Source: Vibrio sp. UCD-FRSSP16_30 (lineage in GTDB: Bacteria; Pseudomonadota; Gammaproteobacteria; Enterobacterales; Vibrionaceae). From it: a DNA stretch of 64,000 nt. The DNA is taken from assembly GCF_001676025.1 (NCBI RefSeq), contig NZ_LZFW01000079.1:1-64000 (forward strand), given 5' to 3'. Shown here one piece after another: positions 9,509-19,178 of the stretch. Made by a program: the position numbers and the translations under genes. The notes under the pieces were generated by a model. That model saw nothing but the letters and a program-made list of their open reading frames with translations. It had not been told where the DNA came from and did no database searches. The first letter of the stretch is position 1. The number at the start of each line of letters is the position of its first letter.

Positions 9509-10024
9509 ATGCAAAAGGTCATTGTTGCCTCTTTAAATCCAGCCAAGATAAATGCAGTTGAAAGTGCTTTTAACGAAGTGTTCCCACAACAAGAGTTTAT
9601 CTTTGAAGGGGTAAGTGTTGATAGTGGTGTTGGTGATCAGCCGATGTCGAATGAAGAAACTAAGCGCGGAGCACAAAATCGAGTATCAAATGCTAAAAAA
9701 GCGATTATTGATGCCGATTACTATGTGGGTCTAGAAGCGGGCATTGAAGCTAATGCCACTTTTGCTTGGATGATCATAGAGTCTCACCAGCAACACGGAG
9801 AGTCACGCTCTTCAAGCTTGATGCTACCGACCAAAGTATTGAATCTAGTGAAGCAAGGCAAAGAGCTAGGGGATGCCATGGATGAATCTTATGGCACGCA
9901 AAACATTAAGCAAAAAGGCGGCGCTATCGGGATTTTAACCAATAACCGCCTCAGTCGCAGCAGTGTTTATCATCAAGCTCTTATTTTGGCTCTTATTCCA
10001 TTTAATAACCAAGACGCTTTTTAA
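9509..10024 (+). CDS. yjjX: Inosine/xanthosine triphosphatase YjjX
   Basis: 171 residues, DUF84/NTPase family. N-terminal VIVASLNPAKINAVESAF and the segment YYVGLEAGIE match the family, which removes non-canonical ITP/XTP from nucleotide pools. Start 12 bases after pheA with AAAGGATCATCTAG upstream, so it is probably co-transcribed with pheA. In E. coli yjjX sits beside trpR and slt, as it does here (convergent with trpR). Confidence 0.9.
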   Translation: MQKVIVASLNPAKINAVESAFNEVFPQQEFIFEGVSVDSGVGDQPMSNEETKRGAQNRVSNAKKAIIDADYYVGLEAGIEANATFAWMIIESHQQHGESRSSSLMLPTKVLNLVKQGKELGDAMDESYGTQNIKQKGGAIGILTNNRLSRSSVYHQALILALIPFNNQDAF

Positions 10025-10039
10025 GATCACCATAAGTCA

Positions 10040-10336
10040 TTAGTCTATAAAGGGCTTCAGAAGACGAGAAACCAATTGTTGCTCTTCTTCTGAACGCCCT
10101 TTTAGTTCATTTGAACCCCGAGTAACCGTCGCAATCCCCACTCCCAACTCTTGACTAATCTGCCTTTGTGAACATTTTTCATTCAGCAGTTTATGCAGTA
10201 TCTTAGCTCGAGTTACTAATGCCTCTTTTTCATCAGGCGTGAGCATAATAGACAATAGTACTTGATGCTCATCCTGCTTAGCAGCCTGAGCTATGGTAGA
10301 GAGTAATTTATGCCACTCTTGTTCTTCTGGGTTCAT
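10040..10336 (-). CDS. trpR: Trp operon repressor TrpR
   Basis: 98 residues, normal for TrpR, with the helix-turn-helix CSQRQISQELGVGIATVTRGSNEL about residues 55-80. Tryptophan-bound TrpR dimers repress trp, aroH-type and trpR genes in relatives. It is downstream of slt in the same direction with a 32-base gap, so may be co-transcribed with it. I saw no clear TrpR operator in that short gap. Confidence 0.95.
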   Translation of the reverse strand: MNPEEQEWHKLLSTIAQAAKQDEHQVLLSIMLTPDEKEALVTRAKILHKLLNEKCSQRQISQELGVGIATVTRGSNELKGRSEEEQQLVSRLLKPFID

Positions 10337-10368
10337 AATGCACCGACTTGTTCTGTAAAACTCTGTTA

Positions 10369-12321
10369 TTAATACTTCATTTCAGCTTCTAAGTCAGATA
10401 AAAATGGTCCGTTTTTATTTAAAATCCCGCGATAGTAAACTTCAAACATAAGAATATTTTTAATATATCCACGAGTTTCTGCAAATGGAATGGACTCAAT
10501 ATATGAATAAACATCGACTTTTCCACCAGTCCTCTCACGCCACTGCTGAACTCGATTTGGTCCCGCATTGTAAGCGCCAAATGCCAGTACCCGGTTTCCA
10601 TCATAGTCATCTAATAACCCAGACAAATAACGACTGCCTATTTCAATGTTTTTACTCACATCAAATAGTTCATCAGCTCCGCTATATTCAATATCATAAT
10701 GCTTAGCCGTTGAAGATGCGGTCTTAGGCATAATTTGCATTAAACCTCTAGCGCCAACCGGAGACTGAGCATCAATATCCAACGCACTTTCTTGTCGAGC
10801 TAATGCCATTAATGTGATCGGATCAACATCAAATTTCTTCGCATAAAAGTTAAACCACCATTGATGAGCAATAGGGAAGCGCAAACTGATGTGATCCCAC
10901 ATTTTTGCTTCAATTGTTGCAATGACCGTTAAGTGATTCCAATGATGTTTAGCCGCATATTGAGCCAGCTCTTTTTTCTGTTCTGAGGTTGCTCTTGCCA
11001 GTACCCAGCGCCACTCATGTTTAGCAGCGGTAATTTTATCAACCGCGATAAGCTCTTTGATACGAACTAAGGCATCAGAAAACACCTTAATAGAAGCATG
11101 CTGCTGCTTTAATACCGAACTGGTTTTGTATTGAATTGGCTTATCTAAAAAATCTGCAGCAGCAATACTGTAGAAGTTTCGATGACCCAATAATTTTTCC
11201 ATTTCCGCTTTACCTTGGCTGACTTGCCCCAAAGCAACATCCGTGCGGGCCTGCCAATAACGCCAGCGTTTAGAGTTTTTCTCTTTATCTGGAAGTTTAC
11301 CAATCCATACCTCTAAGCCTTTCCAGTCTTGATGCTGAATCGCTAAGCGAGCTCGACGCATCAACCATTTAGAGTTAGTGCTATTTAACAATGCATTGTC
11401 ACGCCACTTTGCCAGTTGCGCATCCTCTGTATTGATAAGGCTATACGCAATATAGTCAGCACTATCTTGATATTCTTTATCGGTAAACTGCTGAGCTTTT
11501 GCCACGCTATCCAGTACTTTGATGGCCAGTTCTGGGTTTGCTTCTTGATAAGTAATGCGCTTTAAGGCCGCTAACGTCACTTTTTTATTCACCTTGGAGT
11601 GAGGCTGAGAAGTAGCAAACTCTTCTATTTGTGACTTATTTTTATAAAGCTGATAAATAGCATTCGCGTTATCTTTAGTTTTCTCGGATTTAGGTAAGTC
11701 TTTTAAGTGATTGAGCAATCGCCCATTACGACTAACAAACGCCAATTCGATACGTTGCAATATCAGCTCATCTTTACGTAAGCCTGCTTCGTCCCATGCT
11801 TTAAATAGCGCATTACATTCATTGGCAACACTTGAGCCACTTAACCATAAATTTGAGGCCCCTTTGAATGCCTCAACACTCTTCCCCACTTGATACTGAG
11901 CAAAGTAATAACTGCACTGATAACTTTGCATGCGAGGTTTTTTCACCTGAAACTGATAAAAACCCTGCCAGTCTTCTGCTTTTACTAGAGCATCAAGATA
12001 CGCACCACGCACTGTTTGAGAAAACGGATAGCGATGGTTGTCCTTGATATATTTATCCACTTCACTTGGCGTTCTCTGATCCAAATCAGCCATATACATA
12101 CGGTAATCTAAATACGGAGTAAGAGGATAATCGTTTAGCTGATCTCGAAGCGATTGATATTGAGAAAAATCTTTTTGATTAATCAGAGTTTGAGCCTGAT
12201 CGTAGATATCACGTTGTTGCTGTAGCTTTGATGAAACTGGTGATGCAGATCCCGATGATGCGGAGATTGATAATGACACCATCCCAACACCAATCCCTAA
12301 CCATTTTATAAATGCTGCCAT
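10369..12321 (-). CDS. slt: Soluble lytic murein transglycosylase Slt70
   Basis: 650 residues with a signal peptide (IKWLGIGVGMVSLSISASSGSAS). A long alpha-helical U/L superhelical domain (about 30-480) is followed by the C-terminal SLT catalytic domain: LARQESALDIDAQSPVGARGL with the catalytic Glu, then IMPKTA and GAYNAGPNRV. It cuts the MurNAc-GlcNAc bond with 1,6-anhydro ring formation in the periplasm. Its products enter the recycling route served by nagZ, anmK and murQ further along. Confidence 0.96.
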   Translation of the reverse strand: MAAFIKWLGIGVGMVSLSISASSGSASPVSSKLQQQRDIYDQAQTLINQKDFSQYQSLRDQLNDYPLTPYLDYRMYMADLDQRTPSEVDKYIKDNHRYPFSQTVRGAYLDALVKAEDWQGFYQFQVKKPRMQSYQCSYYFAQYQVGKSVEAFKGASNLWLSGSSVANECNALFKAWDEAGLRKDELILQRIELAFVSRNGRLLNHLKDLPKSEKTKDNANAIYQLYKNKSQIEEFATSQPHSKVNKKVTLAALKRITYQEANPELAIKVLDSVAKAQQFTDKEYQDSADYIAYSLINTEDAQLAKWRDNALLNSTNSKWLMRRARLAIQHQDWKGLEVWIGKLPDKEKNSKRWRYWQARTDVALGQVSQGKAEMEKLLGHRNFYSIAAADFLDKPIQYKTSSVLKQQHASIKVFSDALVRIKELIAVDKITAAKHEWRWVLARATSEQKKELAQYAAKHHWNHLTVIATIEAKMWDHISLRFPIAHQWWFNFYAKKFDVDPITLMALARQESALDIDAQSPVGARGLMQIMPKTASSTAKHYDIEYSGADELFDVSKNIEIGSRYLSGLLDDYDGNRVLAFGAYNAGPNRVQQWRERTGGKVDVYSYIESIPFAETRGYIKNILMFEVYYRGILNKNGPFLSDLEAEMKY

Positions 12322-12534
12322 GCTTATCTCTTTTTGATGATGAGAATTCTTATTTGCCTATATTCATAATACGCAACAAATGATGAACTTTGTAAGAATC
12401 AGGTAAATTACTATTGAGGATTTCAACAACTGATGATTTTGCGCGACTCACGGTAACAAAAGTAGGTAGCATGGTATAAAATAGAGCTTTGTTTCTAGGG
12501 TTTATAACCCCATTAAATACAGGATATCTAGGTA

Positions 12535-14202
12535 ATGGCTGAATACGTCTATACCATGTCTCGGGTGAGCAAAATCGTGCCACCAAAACGTCAAATCCTT
12601 AAAGACATTTCTCTAAGCTTTTTTCCAGGTGCCAAAATTGGCGTACTCGGTCTAAATGGCGCAGGTAAATCAACATTACTACGCATCATGGCCGGTATTG
12701 ATACTGATATCGATGGTGAAGCACGTCCACAGGCAGGGCTAAAAGTAGGTTATCTTCCACAGGAACCTAAACTAGACGAATCTAAAACTGTACGTGAAAT
12801 TGTAGAAGAAGCCGTTGCTGATGTTGCGGGCGCAATGAAACGTCTTGATGAAGTTTATGCCGCTTACGCAGAACCTGATGCTGACTTCGATGCTCTAGCA
12901 AAAGAGCAAGGCGATCTTGAAGCACTTATCCAAGCAAAAGATGGTCACAATTTAGAAAACTCACTTGAGCGCGCCGCAGATGCGCTGCGTCTACCTGAGT
13001 GGGATCAGAAGATTGAAAAACTATCTGGTGGTGAACGTCGCCGCGTAGCGATTTGTCGTCTACTTCTAGAAAAACCAGATATGTTACTTCTTGATGAACC
13101 AACCAACCACTTAGATGCAGAATCTGTCGCGTGGCTAGAACGTTTCCTTGTTGATTACACAGGAACCGTAGTTGCGATTACCCATGACCGTTACTTCCTT
13201 GATAATGCAGCGGGTTGGATTCTTGAGCTTGACCGTGGTGAAGGTATTCCATGGGAAGGTAACTACACTTCTTGGCTTGAGCAAAAAGATGCGCGTCTAC
13301 AACAAGAAGCATCACAAGAGAGTGCTCGTCAAAAGACTATCGAGAAAGAGCTGGAGTGGGTTCGTCAAAATCCTAAAGGCCGTCAATCGAAATCTAAAGC
13401 ACGTATGGCTCGCTTTGAAGAACTACAAAGTGGCGATCGTCAGAAACGTAACGAAACTAACGAACTGTTTATCCCGCCAGGTGAACGCCTAGGTGATAAA
13501 GTTATCGACGTGAAGAACCTGACTAAGTCATTTGATGGTCGCGTACTTATCGATGACCTATCATTCTCTATGCCTAAAGGGGCGATTGTCGGTATTATCG
13601 GTGCTAACGGTGCAGGTAAATCAACTCTATTTAAGATGCTGAGCGGCACTGAGCAACCAGACTCTGGTACGGTTGAAATGGGTGATACGGTTAAACTGGC
13701 TTCTGTTGAGCAGTTTAGAGATAGCATGGATGATACTAAAACAGTATTCCAAGAAATCTCGGAAGGCGCTGATATCATTAAGATCAACAACTTTGAAATT
13801 CCGGCGCGCGCATACTGTTCACGCTTTAACTTCAAAGGCGCTGATCAACAAAAAGTAATTGGTCAACTGTCTGGCGGCGAGCGCAACCGTGTTCACTTAG
13901 CTAAGCTTCTTAAAACTGGTGGTAACGTGTTACTACTCGATGAGCCAACCAATGACCTTGACGTTGAAACACTACGTGCACTAGAAGAAGCTCTACTTGA
14001 GTTCCCTGGCTGTGCCATGGTTATCTCGCATGACCGTTGGTTCCTAGATCGTATTGCGACTCACATCATTGATTACCGTGATGAAGGTCAAGTTAACTTC
14101 TACGAAGGTAACTACAACGAATACATGGAATGGCTGAAGAAGACTCTTGGACCTGAAGCGGCTGAACCTCACCGCATTAAGTACAAACGTGTCGCTAAAT
14201 AA
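12535..14202 (+). CDS. ettA: Energy-dependent translational throttle protein EttA (ABC-F)
   Basis: 555 residues, two ABC ATPase modules and no membrane segments. Module 1: Walker A GLNGAGKSTLL, signature LSGGERRR, Walker B LLLDEPTNHLD. A charged linker with KGRQSKSKARMARFEEL corresponds to the P-site tRNA-interaction motif. Module 2: GANGAGKSTLF, LSGGERNR, LLLDEPTNDLD. EttA binds the ribosomal E site and gates entry to elongation according to the ATP/ADP ratio. The start at the first ATG after TAGGTA fits family N termini (MAEYVYTM). Divergent from slt. Confidence 0.97.
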   Translation: MAEYVYTMSRVSKIVPPKRQILKDISLSFFPGAKIGVLGLNGAGKSTLLRIMAGIDTDIDGEARPQAGLKVGYLPQEPKLDESKTVREIVEEAVADVAGAMKRLDEVYAAYAEPDADFDALAKEQGDLEALIQAKDGHNLENSLERAADALRLPEWDQKIEKLSGGERRRVAICRLLLEKPDMLLLDEPTNHLDAESVAWLERFLVDYTGTVVAITHDRYFLDNAAGWILELDRGEGIPWEGNYTSWLEQKDARLQQEASQESARQKTIEKELEWVRQNPKGRQSKSKARMARFEELQSGDRQKRNETNELFIPPGERLGDKVIDVKNLTKSFDGRVLIDDLSFSMPKGAIVGIIGANGAGKSTLFKMLSGTEQPDSGTVEMGDTVKLASVEQFRDSMDDTKTVFQEISEGADIIKINNFEIPARAYCSRFNFKGADQQKVIGQLSGGERNRVHLAKLLKTGGNVLLLDEPTNDLDVETLRALEEALLEFPGCAMVISHDRWFLDRIATHIIDYRDEGQVNFYEGNYNEYMEWLKKTLGPEAAEPHRIKYKRVAK

Positions 14203-14231
14203 TTAGTTATCTAATTATCTGGTTTGCATAA

Positions 14232-14264
14232 AAAAAGGTCGCAATTAGCGACCTTTTTTATTTT
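14232..14264. terminator. Bidirectional terminator between ettA and tyrA
   Basis: AAGGTCGC and GCGACCTT form a stem with an ATTA-type loop, flanked by A-run and T-run, so it can stop both converging transcripts. Confidence 0.9.
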
Positions 14265-14274
14265 AACATAGATT

Positions 14275-15405
14275 TTAATTATCTCTTTGAATAGAGTCAT
14301 TGGCTTGCTTTAACAAGGTCTGACTTTCCAACATAAACTGCTGAGAGTAGTCACCAAACCATTCGGAAACAGAGTTAAACTGATTCACAAAAGCACTTTT
14401 ATCATGGTGTTCTAATAACGCAACTGCTTCGCCTAAACGTTGATGAAAACGCTTTATCATCTTTATATTCTTTTCAGAAGAAAGAATGATATCACCATAT
14501 AAATCAGGGTCTTGAGCAAACAAACGCCCCACCATTGCGATCTCTAATCGGTAAATCGGTGAGCTTAGTTTAAGCAGTGTATCGATATCTGGGTTTTCTT
14601 TGCTTAGATGTAAGCCATACGCGAACGAGGTAAAGTGACGAAGTGCCTGAATAAGTGTCATACCATCATCATGCTGCTCTGCATCCATTGGGCATAAACT
14701 TGCGCCCCAAATGGCAAATTGCTCAAGTAGCCACTGATACTTCTGCGCATCTCGACCTTCACAATGAACAATAACTTGCTTTGCCAGACTTGGAACATCT
14801 GGGCCAAACATTGGGTGAAGCCCTACTACAGGTCCTGCATGTACTTCCAGCATTGCCTTTAAAGGTTTTGCCTTAATTGAAGTAAAGTCACACAAAATGC
14901 ACTCTTTAGGCAAATTATCTAACTTAGCAATAACAGATTCAGTTTTGTTAATCGGTACCGTGACAATCACCAAGCCCGCCGTTTTAAATAACGTCTCAGC
15001 TTCATGCCAATTTTTACTACCTAGCACTTTTACATTGTAACCAGAAAGATCAAACATCTTTCTAAATAGGCTACCGAGTTGGCCATTACCACCGATAATG
15101 ACCACATCACCTAAATCAGGATTCAAGCATTTAAAGCCAGAGTCTTTTTCACTTGCATAAGACTCACGCATGACTCGGCGCAGGATATCTTCAATAAGTT
15201 GAGGCGGAATACCACGCTTCTGCGCTTCATTTCGACGAGAGAGTAACATTGCTGCCTCTCTATCTGGGGCATAAATAGGCAGGCCATGTTCACTCTTAAC
15301 CTCGCCTACTTCTTCCACCAATTTTAGTCGTTGCTCCAGTAGATCAAGCATTTGCTTATCTACTGAATCAATCTTATCTCTTAAACCCTGTAGTTGCTTT
15401 GCCAT
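14275..15405 (-). CDS. tyrA: Bifunctional chorismate mutase/prephenate dehydrogenase (T-protein)
   Basis: 376 residues. N-terminal chorismate mutase domain (1-90, [19 protein letters not shown] and APDREAAML), then an NAD-binding prephenate dehydrogenase domain (about 100-370) with the glycine-rich loop [13 protein letters not shown] and HPMFGPDV. Makes 4-hydroxyphenylpyruvate for Tyr. It starts 12 bases after aroF, forming the classic aroF-tyrA operon likely repressed by TyrR. Confidence 0.97.
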   Translation of the reverse strand: MAKQLQGLRDKIDSVDKQMLDLLEQRLKLVEEVGEVKSEHGLPIYAPDREAAMLLSRRNEAQKRGIPPQLIEDILRRVMRESYASEKDSGFKCLNPDLGDVVIIGGNGQLGSLFRKMFDLSGYNVKVLGSKNWHEAETLFKTAGLVIVTVPINKTESVIAKLDNLPKECILCDFTSIKAKPLKAMLEVHAGPVVGLHPMFGPDVPSLAKQVIVHCEGRDAQKYQWLLEQFAIWGASLCPMDAEQHDDGMTLIQALRHFTSFAYGLHLSKENPDIDTLLKLSSPIYRLEIAMVGRLFAQDPDLYGDIILSSEKNIKMIKRFHQRLGEAVALLEHHDKSAFVNQFNSVSEWFGDYSQQFMLESQTLLKQANDSIQRDN

Positions 15406-15417
15406 GCTGGTACTCTA

Positions 15418-16491
15418 TTACTTGCTTAATCTGTCTTGTAAAACCGGAATGAGCTCTTTGTGAGCTTGGGTCAATAGTGCCTCAGTTGACTCCCAATTGA
15501 TACATGCATCAGTAATAGAAACACCATAGGTCATTTGATCAAGCGGTATATCTGAGCTCTGATTGCCTTCGTGAATATTACTTTCAATCATCAAACCTAT
15601 GATGGATTTATTACCTTCACGGATTTGCTGGATAGCATCAGAAGCAACTAATGGCTGACGACGAAAATCTTTACGAGAGTTAGCGTGGCTACAGTCAATC
15701 ATCAGTGCTGCGTCCAAACCAGCTTTTGCTAGTTCATCTTCACATTCACGAACAGAAACTGAATCATAGTTAGTCTGCTTACCACCGCGTAGGATGACAT
15801 GCCCTTCTGGGTTACCTTTAGTTGTCAGTAATGCCACTTGTCCTGCACGGTTAATACCAATGAAGCGGTGGCTAGAAGACGCTGCTTGCATCGCATTAAT
15901 AGCAGTAGAAAGGCTACCGTCTGTACCATTTTTAAAGCCAACAGGCATTGAAAGGCCACTCGCCATTTCTCTGTGGGTTTGTGATTCTGTAGTACGAGCG
16001 CCAATTGCAGACCAGCTAAATGTATCAGCAAGATACTGAGGGCTAATTGGATCAAGCGCTTCTGTTGCTAGAGGAATGCCCATGTCAACAAGTTCAACTA
16101 ATAGCTTACGAGCAGTGTGCAGACCATGTTCAATATCAAAAGAACCATCTAGATGCGGGTCATTAATCAGTCCTTTCCAGCCAACAGTAGTACGCGGCTT
16201 TTCAAAATAAACTCGCATCACTAAGTAAAGCTGATCGCCAACAACTTCAGATAACGCTTTTAGACGTTTGGCATATTCTTTAGCTGCTTCAATATCATGA
16301 ATAGAACAAGGACCACAAACGACCACTAGTCGATGATCTTTCTTACTGATGATATTAGCGATAGTTTCACGAGACTGCTGAACAAACTGTCTTGCCGTTT
16401 CACTCAAAGGAATCTTAGTTTTCAATTCTTCTGGAGTGATTAAAACTTGCTCTTGACTGATATTAACATTGCTTAGTTCGCTGCGCTGCAT
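15418..16491 (-). CDS. aroF: 3-deoxy-7-phosphoheptulonate synthase, class I (tyrosine-sensitive type)
   Basis: 357 residues from the ATG at 16491 (upstream GGTGG ribosome site). A longer frame to 16566 exists, but its extra 25 residues do not look like the family N terminus. Motifs: VVCGPCSIHD, MRVYFEKPRTTVGWKGLI, NDPHLDGSF, GARTTESQTHRE and DCSHANS. Catalyses PEP plus erythrose 4-phosphate to DAHP, the first step of the shikimate route. Pairing with tyrA and the upstream TyrR-type boxes argue for the Tyr-regulated isozyme; feedback specificity is inferred. Confidence 0.93.
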   Translation of the reverse strand: MQRSELSNVNISQEQVLITPEELKTKIPLSETARQFVQQSRETIANIISKKDHRLVVVCGPCSIHDIEAAKEYAKRLKALSEVVGDQLYLVMRVYFEKPRTTVGWKGLINDPHLDGSFDIEHGLHTARKLLVELVDMGIPLATEALDPISPQYLADTFSWSAIGARTTESQTHREMASGLSMPVGFKNGTDGSLSTAINAMQAASSSHRFIGINRAGQVALLTTKGNPEGHVILRGGKQTNYDSVSVRECEDELAKAGLDAALMIDCSHANSRKDFRRQPLVASDAIQQIREGNKSIIGLMIESNIHEGNQSSDIPLDQMTYGVSITDACINWESTEALLTQAHKELIPVLQDRLSK

Positions 16492-16572
16492 AGTGCCACC
16501 GTAAATAAATTTGTACGTAAACTTTAAGATATGTTTCAACAATACCTGAAGACAAATATTATTCAAGTGTTT

Positions 16573-16613
16573 TGTACGTTAATTATTACAGTTAATGTAC
16601 AGTATAGTTTACA
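16573..16613. promoter_or_regulatory. Tandem TyrR-type boxes upstream of aroF
   Basis: A strong box, TGTACA-N6-TTTACA, at 16596-16613 matches the TyrR consensus TGTAAA-N6-TTTACA in 11 of 12 positions. A weaker one, TGTACG-N6-ATTACA, lies at 16573-16590 and keeps the G-N14-C pair. Their centres are 23 bp apart, the spacing of strong/weak box pairs at E. coli TyrR promoters. Both lie 80-120 bases upstream of the aroF start. Confidence 0.75.
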
Positions 16614-16759
16614 GCATGATTTTTAGAGTCAATTATATAAACCAATTTACTCTTACTTTAGGTGTGGTGACTAAACTTTATTTAAGCCACTGGTATCACA
16701 GTTATTGGTTAGGTTTTCGATTAAATTGCCCCCCCTATATCAATTTAGAGTTAAACATA

Positions 16760-18460
16760 ATGGAACTGATTCTATCTCTCCTGCAACAAATGTGTGTTTA
16801 TCTCATGGTAGCGTATACCTTAAGTAAGACGCCTCTCGTCATTCCCCTACTTAACATTTCAGAACGATTAAGCCACAAGCTCATCTGTTACGTGATGTTT
16901 TCTCTTTTTTGTATTCTTGGTACCTACTTTGGTTTACAAATTGGAGATGCCATTGCCAACACTCGCGCAATAGGCGCAGTCTTAGGGGGAATATTTGGAG
17001 GGCCTATTGTTGGGTTTGCTGTCGGTCTCACCGGTGGTTTGCATCGCTATTCTATGGGCGGATTTACCGATCTTGCTTGCGCAATATCAACCACAACAGA
17101 AGGATTGATTGGCGGATTAGTTCATCTATATCTAGTAAGAAAAGGGCGAGCAGATCGATTATTTAGCTCTGTTGTAGTTTTTAATGTCACTTTATTTGCT
17201 GAAATCATTCAGATGGCCATTATTTTAATTGTGGCAAAGCCAACGTCACAGGCGATAGATTTAGTCGAAACCATTGCTGTTCCGATGATATTAGCTAACT
17301 CATTAGGCGCGGCTTTCTTTACTAGTATCTTGCAAGATAGAAGAGCTATTTTAGAAAAATACTCATCGACTTATTCAAAAAGAGCTCTCAACATTGCAGA
17401 GCGCAGTGTGGGGGTATTATCTGAAGGGTTAAATACCAAAAGCGCACAAAAAATCGCATCTATAATCCAAGATGAAACTAACGTTGGTGCGGTAGCGATT
17501 ACCGATAAAGAAAAAATATTAGCCTTCGAAGGCATAGGCTCTGATCATCACAAGCCCAATACATTAATTTCATCTGAATACACGCTCACATCAATGAAAG
17601 AAAAACGAATAATCTATCTTGATGGAAGAAGTAGCCCTTATCAATGCTCCCTCTCTGCTGATTGCAAGTTAGGCTCATCTCTGGTTATCCCATTAATTGC
17701 AGATGATAAGGTTATTGGCACAATTAAGCTGTATGAACCAAGGGTCAAACTATTCTCATCGATCAATATGACCATGGCTAAAGGTATTGCCGAATTGCTT
17801 TCTAGCCAAATTTTATATAGCGAGTATCAACAGAAAAAAATACTACTATCACAAGCTGAAATAAAATTACTGCATGCGCAGGTCAACCCACACTTTTTGT
17901 TCAATGCACTCAACACTATCAGTGCTATCACTCGACGAGATCCCGGAAAAGCAAGAGAGCTAATCCAGCATCTTTCACAGTTTTTCCGTGGCAACCTGAA
18001 ACGAAATACGGAACTTGTTACTCTCAAAGAAGAGTTAATGCACGTTAACTCTTATCTTACGATTGAGAAATCTCGCTTTGTTGATCGCTTAGATATCAAC
18101 ATTGATATTGCCGAGCATCTGCTTGATAAAATGGTACCGAGTTTTACCCTACAACCTTTAGTTGAAAATGCGATCAAACATGGCGTATCCAATCTTTTAG
18201 AGAGTGGTGTCGTAAAAGTATATAGCAGTCCAGATCCTATGGGCGATAGGATTACCGTTGAAGATAATGCCGGTTCCTATCAACCAGAAAATAAAGATCA
18301 AACAGGGCTTGGCATGCAGATTGTCGCTAAGCGTTTAAGCAACTACTTTGGTGAAAAGCACAGATTAAAAATCGAATGCGAACCGAATAAGTTCACTCGT
18401 ATGAGCTTCACTATTCCCAATAATTACAACAAAAATAATCACGAGAATAATCATGCTTAG
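16760..18460 (+). CDS. btsS: Sensor histidine kinase BtsS (YehU/LytS type)
   Basis: 566 residues from the ATG at 16760, which matches the N terminus of E. coli BtsS (LLQQMCVYLMVAYTLSKTPL); the frame is open back to 16595. Five or six membrane segments of the 5TM-LytS receptor type (about 1-200, with NTRAIGAVLGGIFGGPIVG and TGGLHRYSMGGFTDL), a GAF-like region (about 225-340), then His kinase: phospho-acceptor AQVNPHFLFNALNTI and ATP-binding LQPLVENAIKHGV. In E. coli BtsS binds extracellular pyruvate with high affinity. The gene overlaps btsR by 8 bases. Confidence 0.93.
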   Translation: MELILSLLQQMCVYLMVAYTLSKTPLVIPLLNISERLSHKLICYVMFSLFCILGTYFGLQIGDAIANTRAIGAVLGGIFGGPIVGFAVGLTGGLHRYSMGGFTDLACAISTTTEGLIGGLVHLYLVRKGRADRLFSSVVVFNVTLFAEIIQMAIILIVAKPTSQAIDLVETIAVPMILANSLGAAFFTSILQDRRAILEKYSSTYSKRALNIAERSVGVLSEGLNTKSAQKIASIIQDETNVGAVAITDKEKILAFEGIGSDHHKPNTLISSEYTLTSMKEKRIIYLDGRSSPYQCSLSADCKLGSSLVIPLIADDKVIGTIKLYEPRVKLFSSINMTMAKGIAELLSSQILYSEYQQKKILLSQAEIKLLHAQVNPHFLFNALNTISAITRRDPGKARELIQHLSQFFRGNLKRNTELVTLKEELMHVNSYLTIEKSRFVDRLDINIDIAEHLLDKMVPSFTLQPLVENAIKHGVSNLLESGVVKVYSSPDPMGDRITVEDNAGSYQPENKDQTGLGMQIVAKRLSNYFGEKHRLKIECEPNKFTRMSFTIPNNYNKNNHENNHA

Positions 18461-19178
18461 AGCTTTAGTGGTCGACGATGAACTGTTTGCAAGAGAGGAG
18501 TTAAGTGAACTTCTAGAACAAACTTTACACATAGAAGTGATTGATCAAGCAAGTAACGCTATTCAAGCACTACAAAAAATCAATACCTTAAAGCCTGATG
18601 TAGTTTTCTTAGATATCCATATGCCCCAAGTATCGGGTATTGAACTGCTCAGTATGTTAGATCCAGATACGATGCCGGCAGTGGTGTTTGTTACTGCCTA
18701 TGATAAATATGCACTTCAAGCATTTGAAGATAATGCTTTTGATTATCTTCTAAAACCAATTGACCCACAAAGGTTGAATAAGACCGTTTGCCGATTAAAG
18801 AAACTGTTTAATAAAGATAAAATCAATGTGGACTATGCTGCCATAACTCCTAACAACTTAGAGCAAGTACCTTGCTGTGGGCATAACCGTATTATGCTTA
18901 TTCCTGTTGATAGTATTGAGGTGGCCTATAGCGACTTTAGTGGCGTTAATATCCAAACCTCAGAGCACACCACCAGCAGCCAACTCACGCTAAAAGTGCT
19001 TGAAGAAAAAACCCCACTTATACGTTGTCATCGACAATATTTAGTCAGCCCAAAGGCAATTAGAGAAATTAGATTATTGGATCAGGGCTTGGCGGAGATC
19101 ATTACGCTTAATGGCCACCAAGCCCCTGTTAGTCGTCGTTATTTAAAGGTATTAAAGGAAAAGCTCGGCTTTAGCTAA
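18453..19178 (+). CDS. btsR: LytTR response regulator BtsR (YehT type)
   Basis: 241 residues. Receiver domain (1-120) with VVDDE, phospho-acceptor Asp54 in [14 protein letters not shown] and LLKPID. C-terminal LytTR DNA-binding domain (about 140-241) with [10 protein letters not shown] and [12 protein letters not shown]. It closely follows the E. coli BtsR layout. LytTR proteins bind direct repeats; candidate repeats lie before the cstA-like gene at 24571-24616. Its 3' end overlaps that of nagZ by 27 bases on the opposite strand. Confidence 0.93.
   Translation: MLRALVVDDELFAREELSELLEQTLHIEVIDQASNAIQALQKINTLKPDVVFLDIHMPQVSGIELLSMLDPDTMPAVVFVTAYDKYALQAFEDNAFDYLLKPIDPQRLNKTVCRLKKLFNKDKINVDYAAITPNNLEQVPCCGHNRIMLIPVDSIEVAYSDFSGVNIQTSEHTTSSQLTLKVLEEKTPLIRCHRQYLVSPKAIREIRLLDQGLAEIITLNGHQAPVSRRYLKVLKEKLGFS

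Noticed and set aside
12350-12586. 78-codon minus-strand frame overlapping the ettA start
   Set aside because: It crosses the slt-ettA divergent promoter region and the ettA start in an opposing frame, with no family resemblance.
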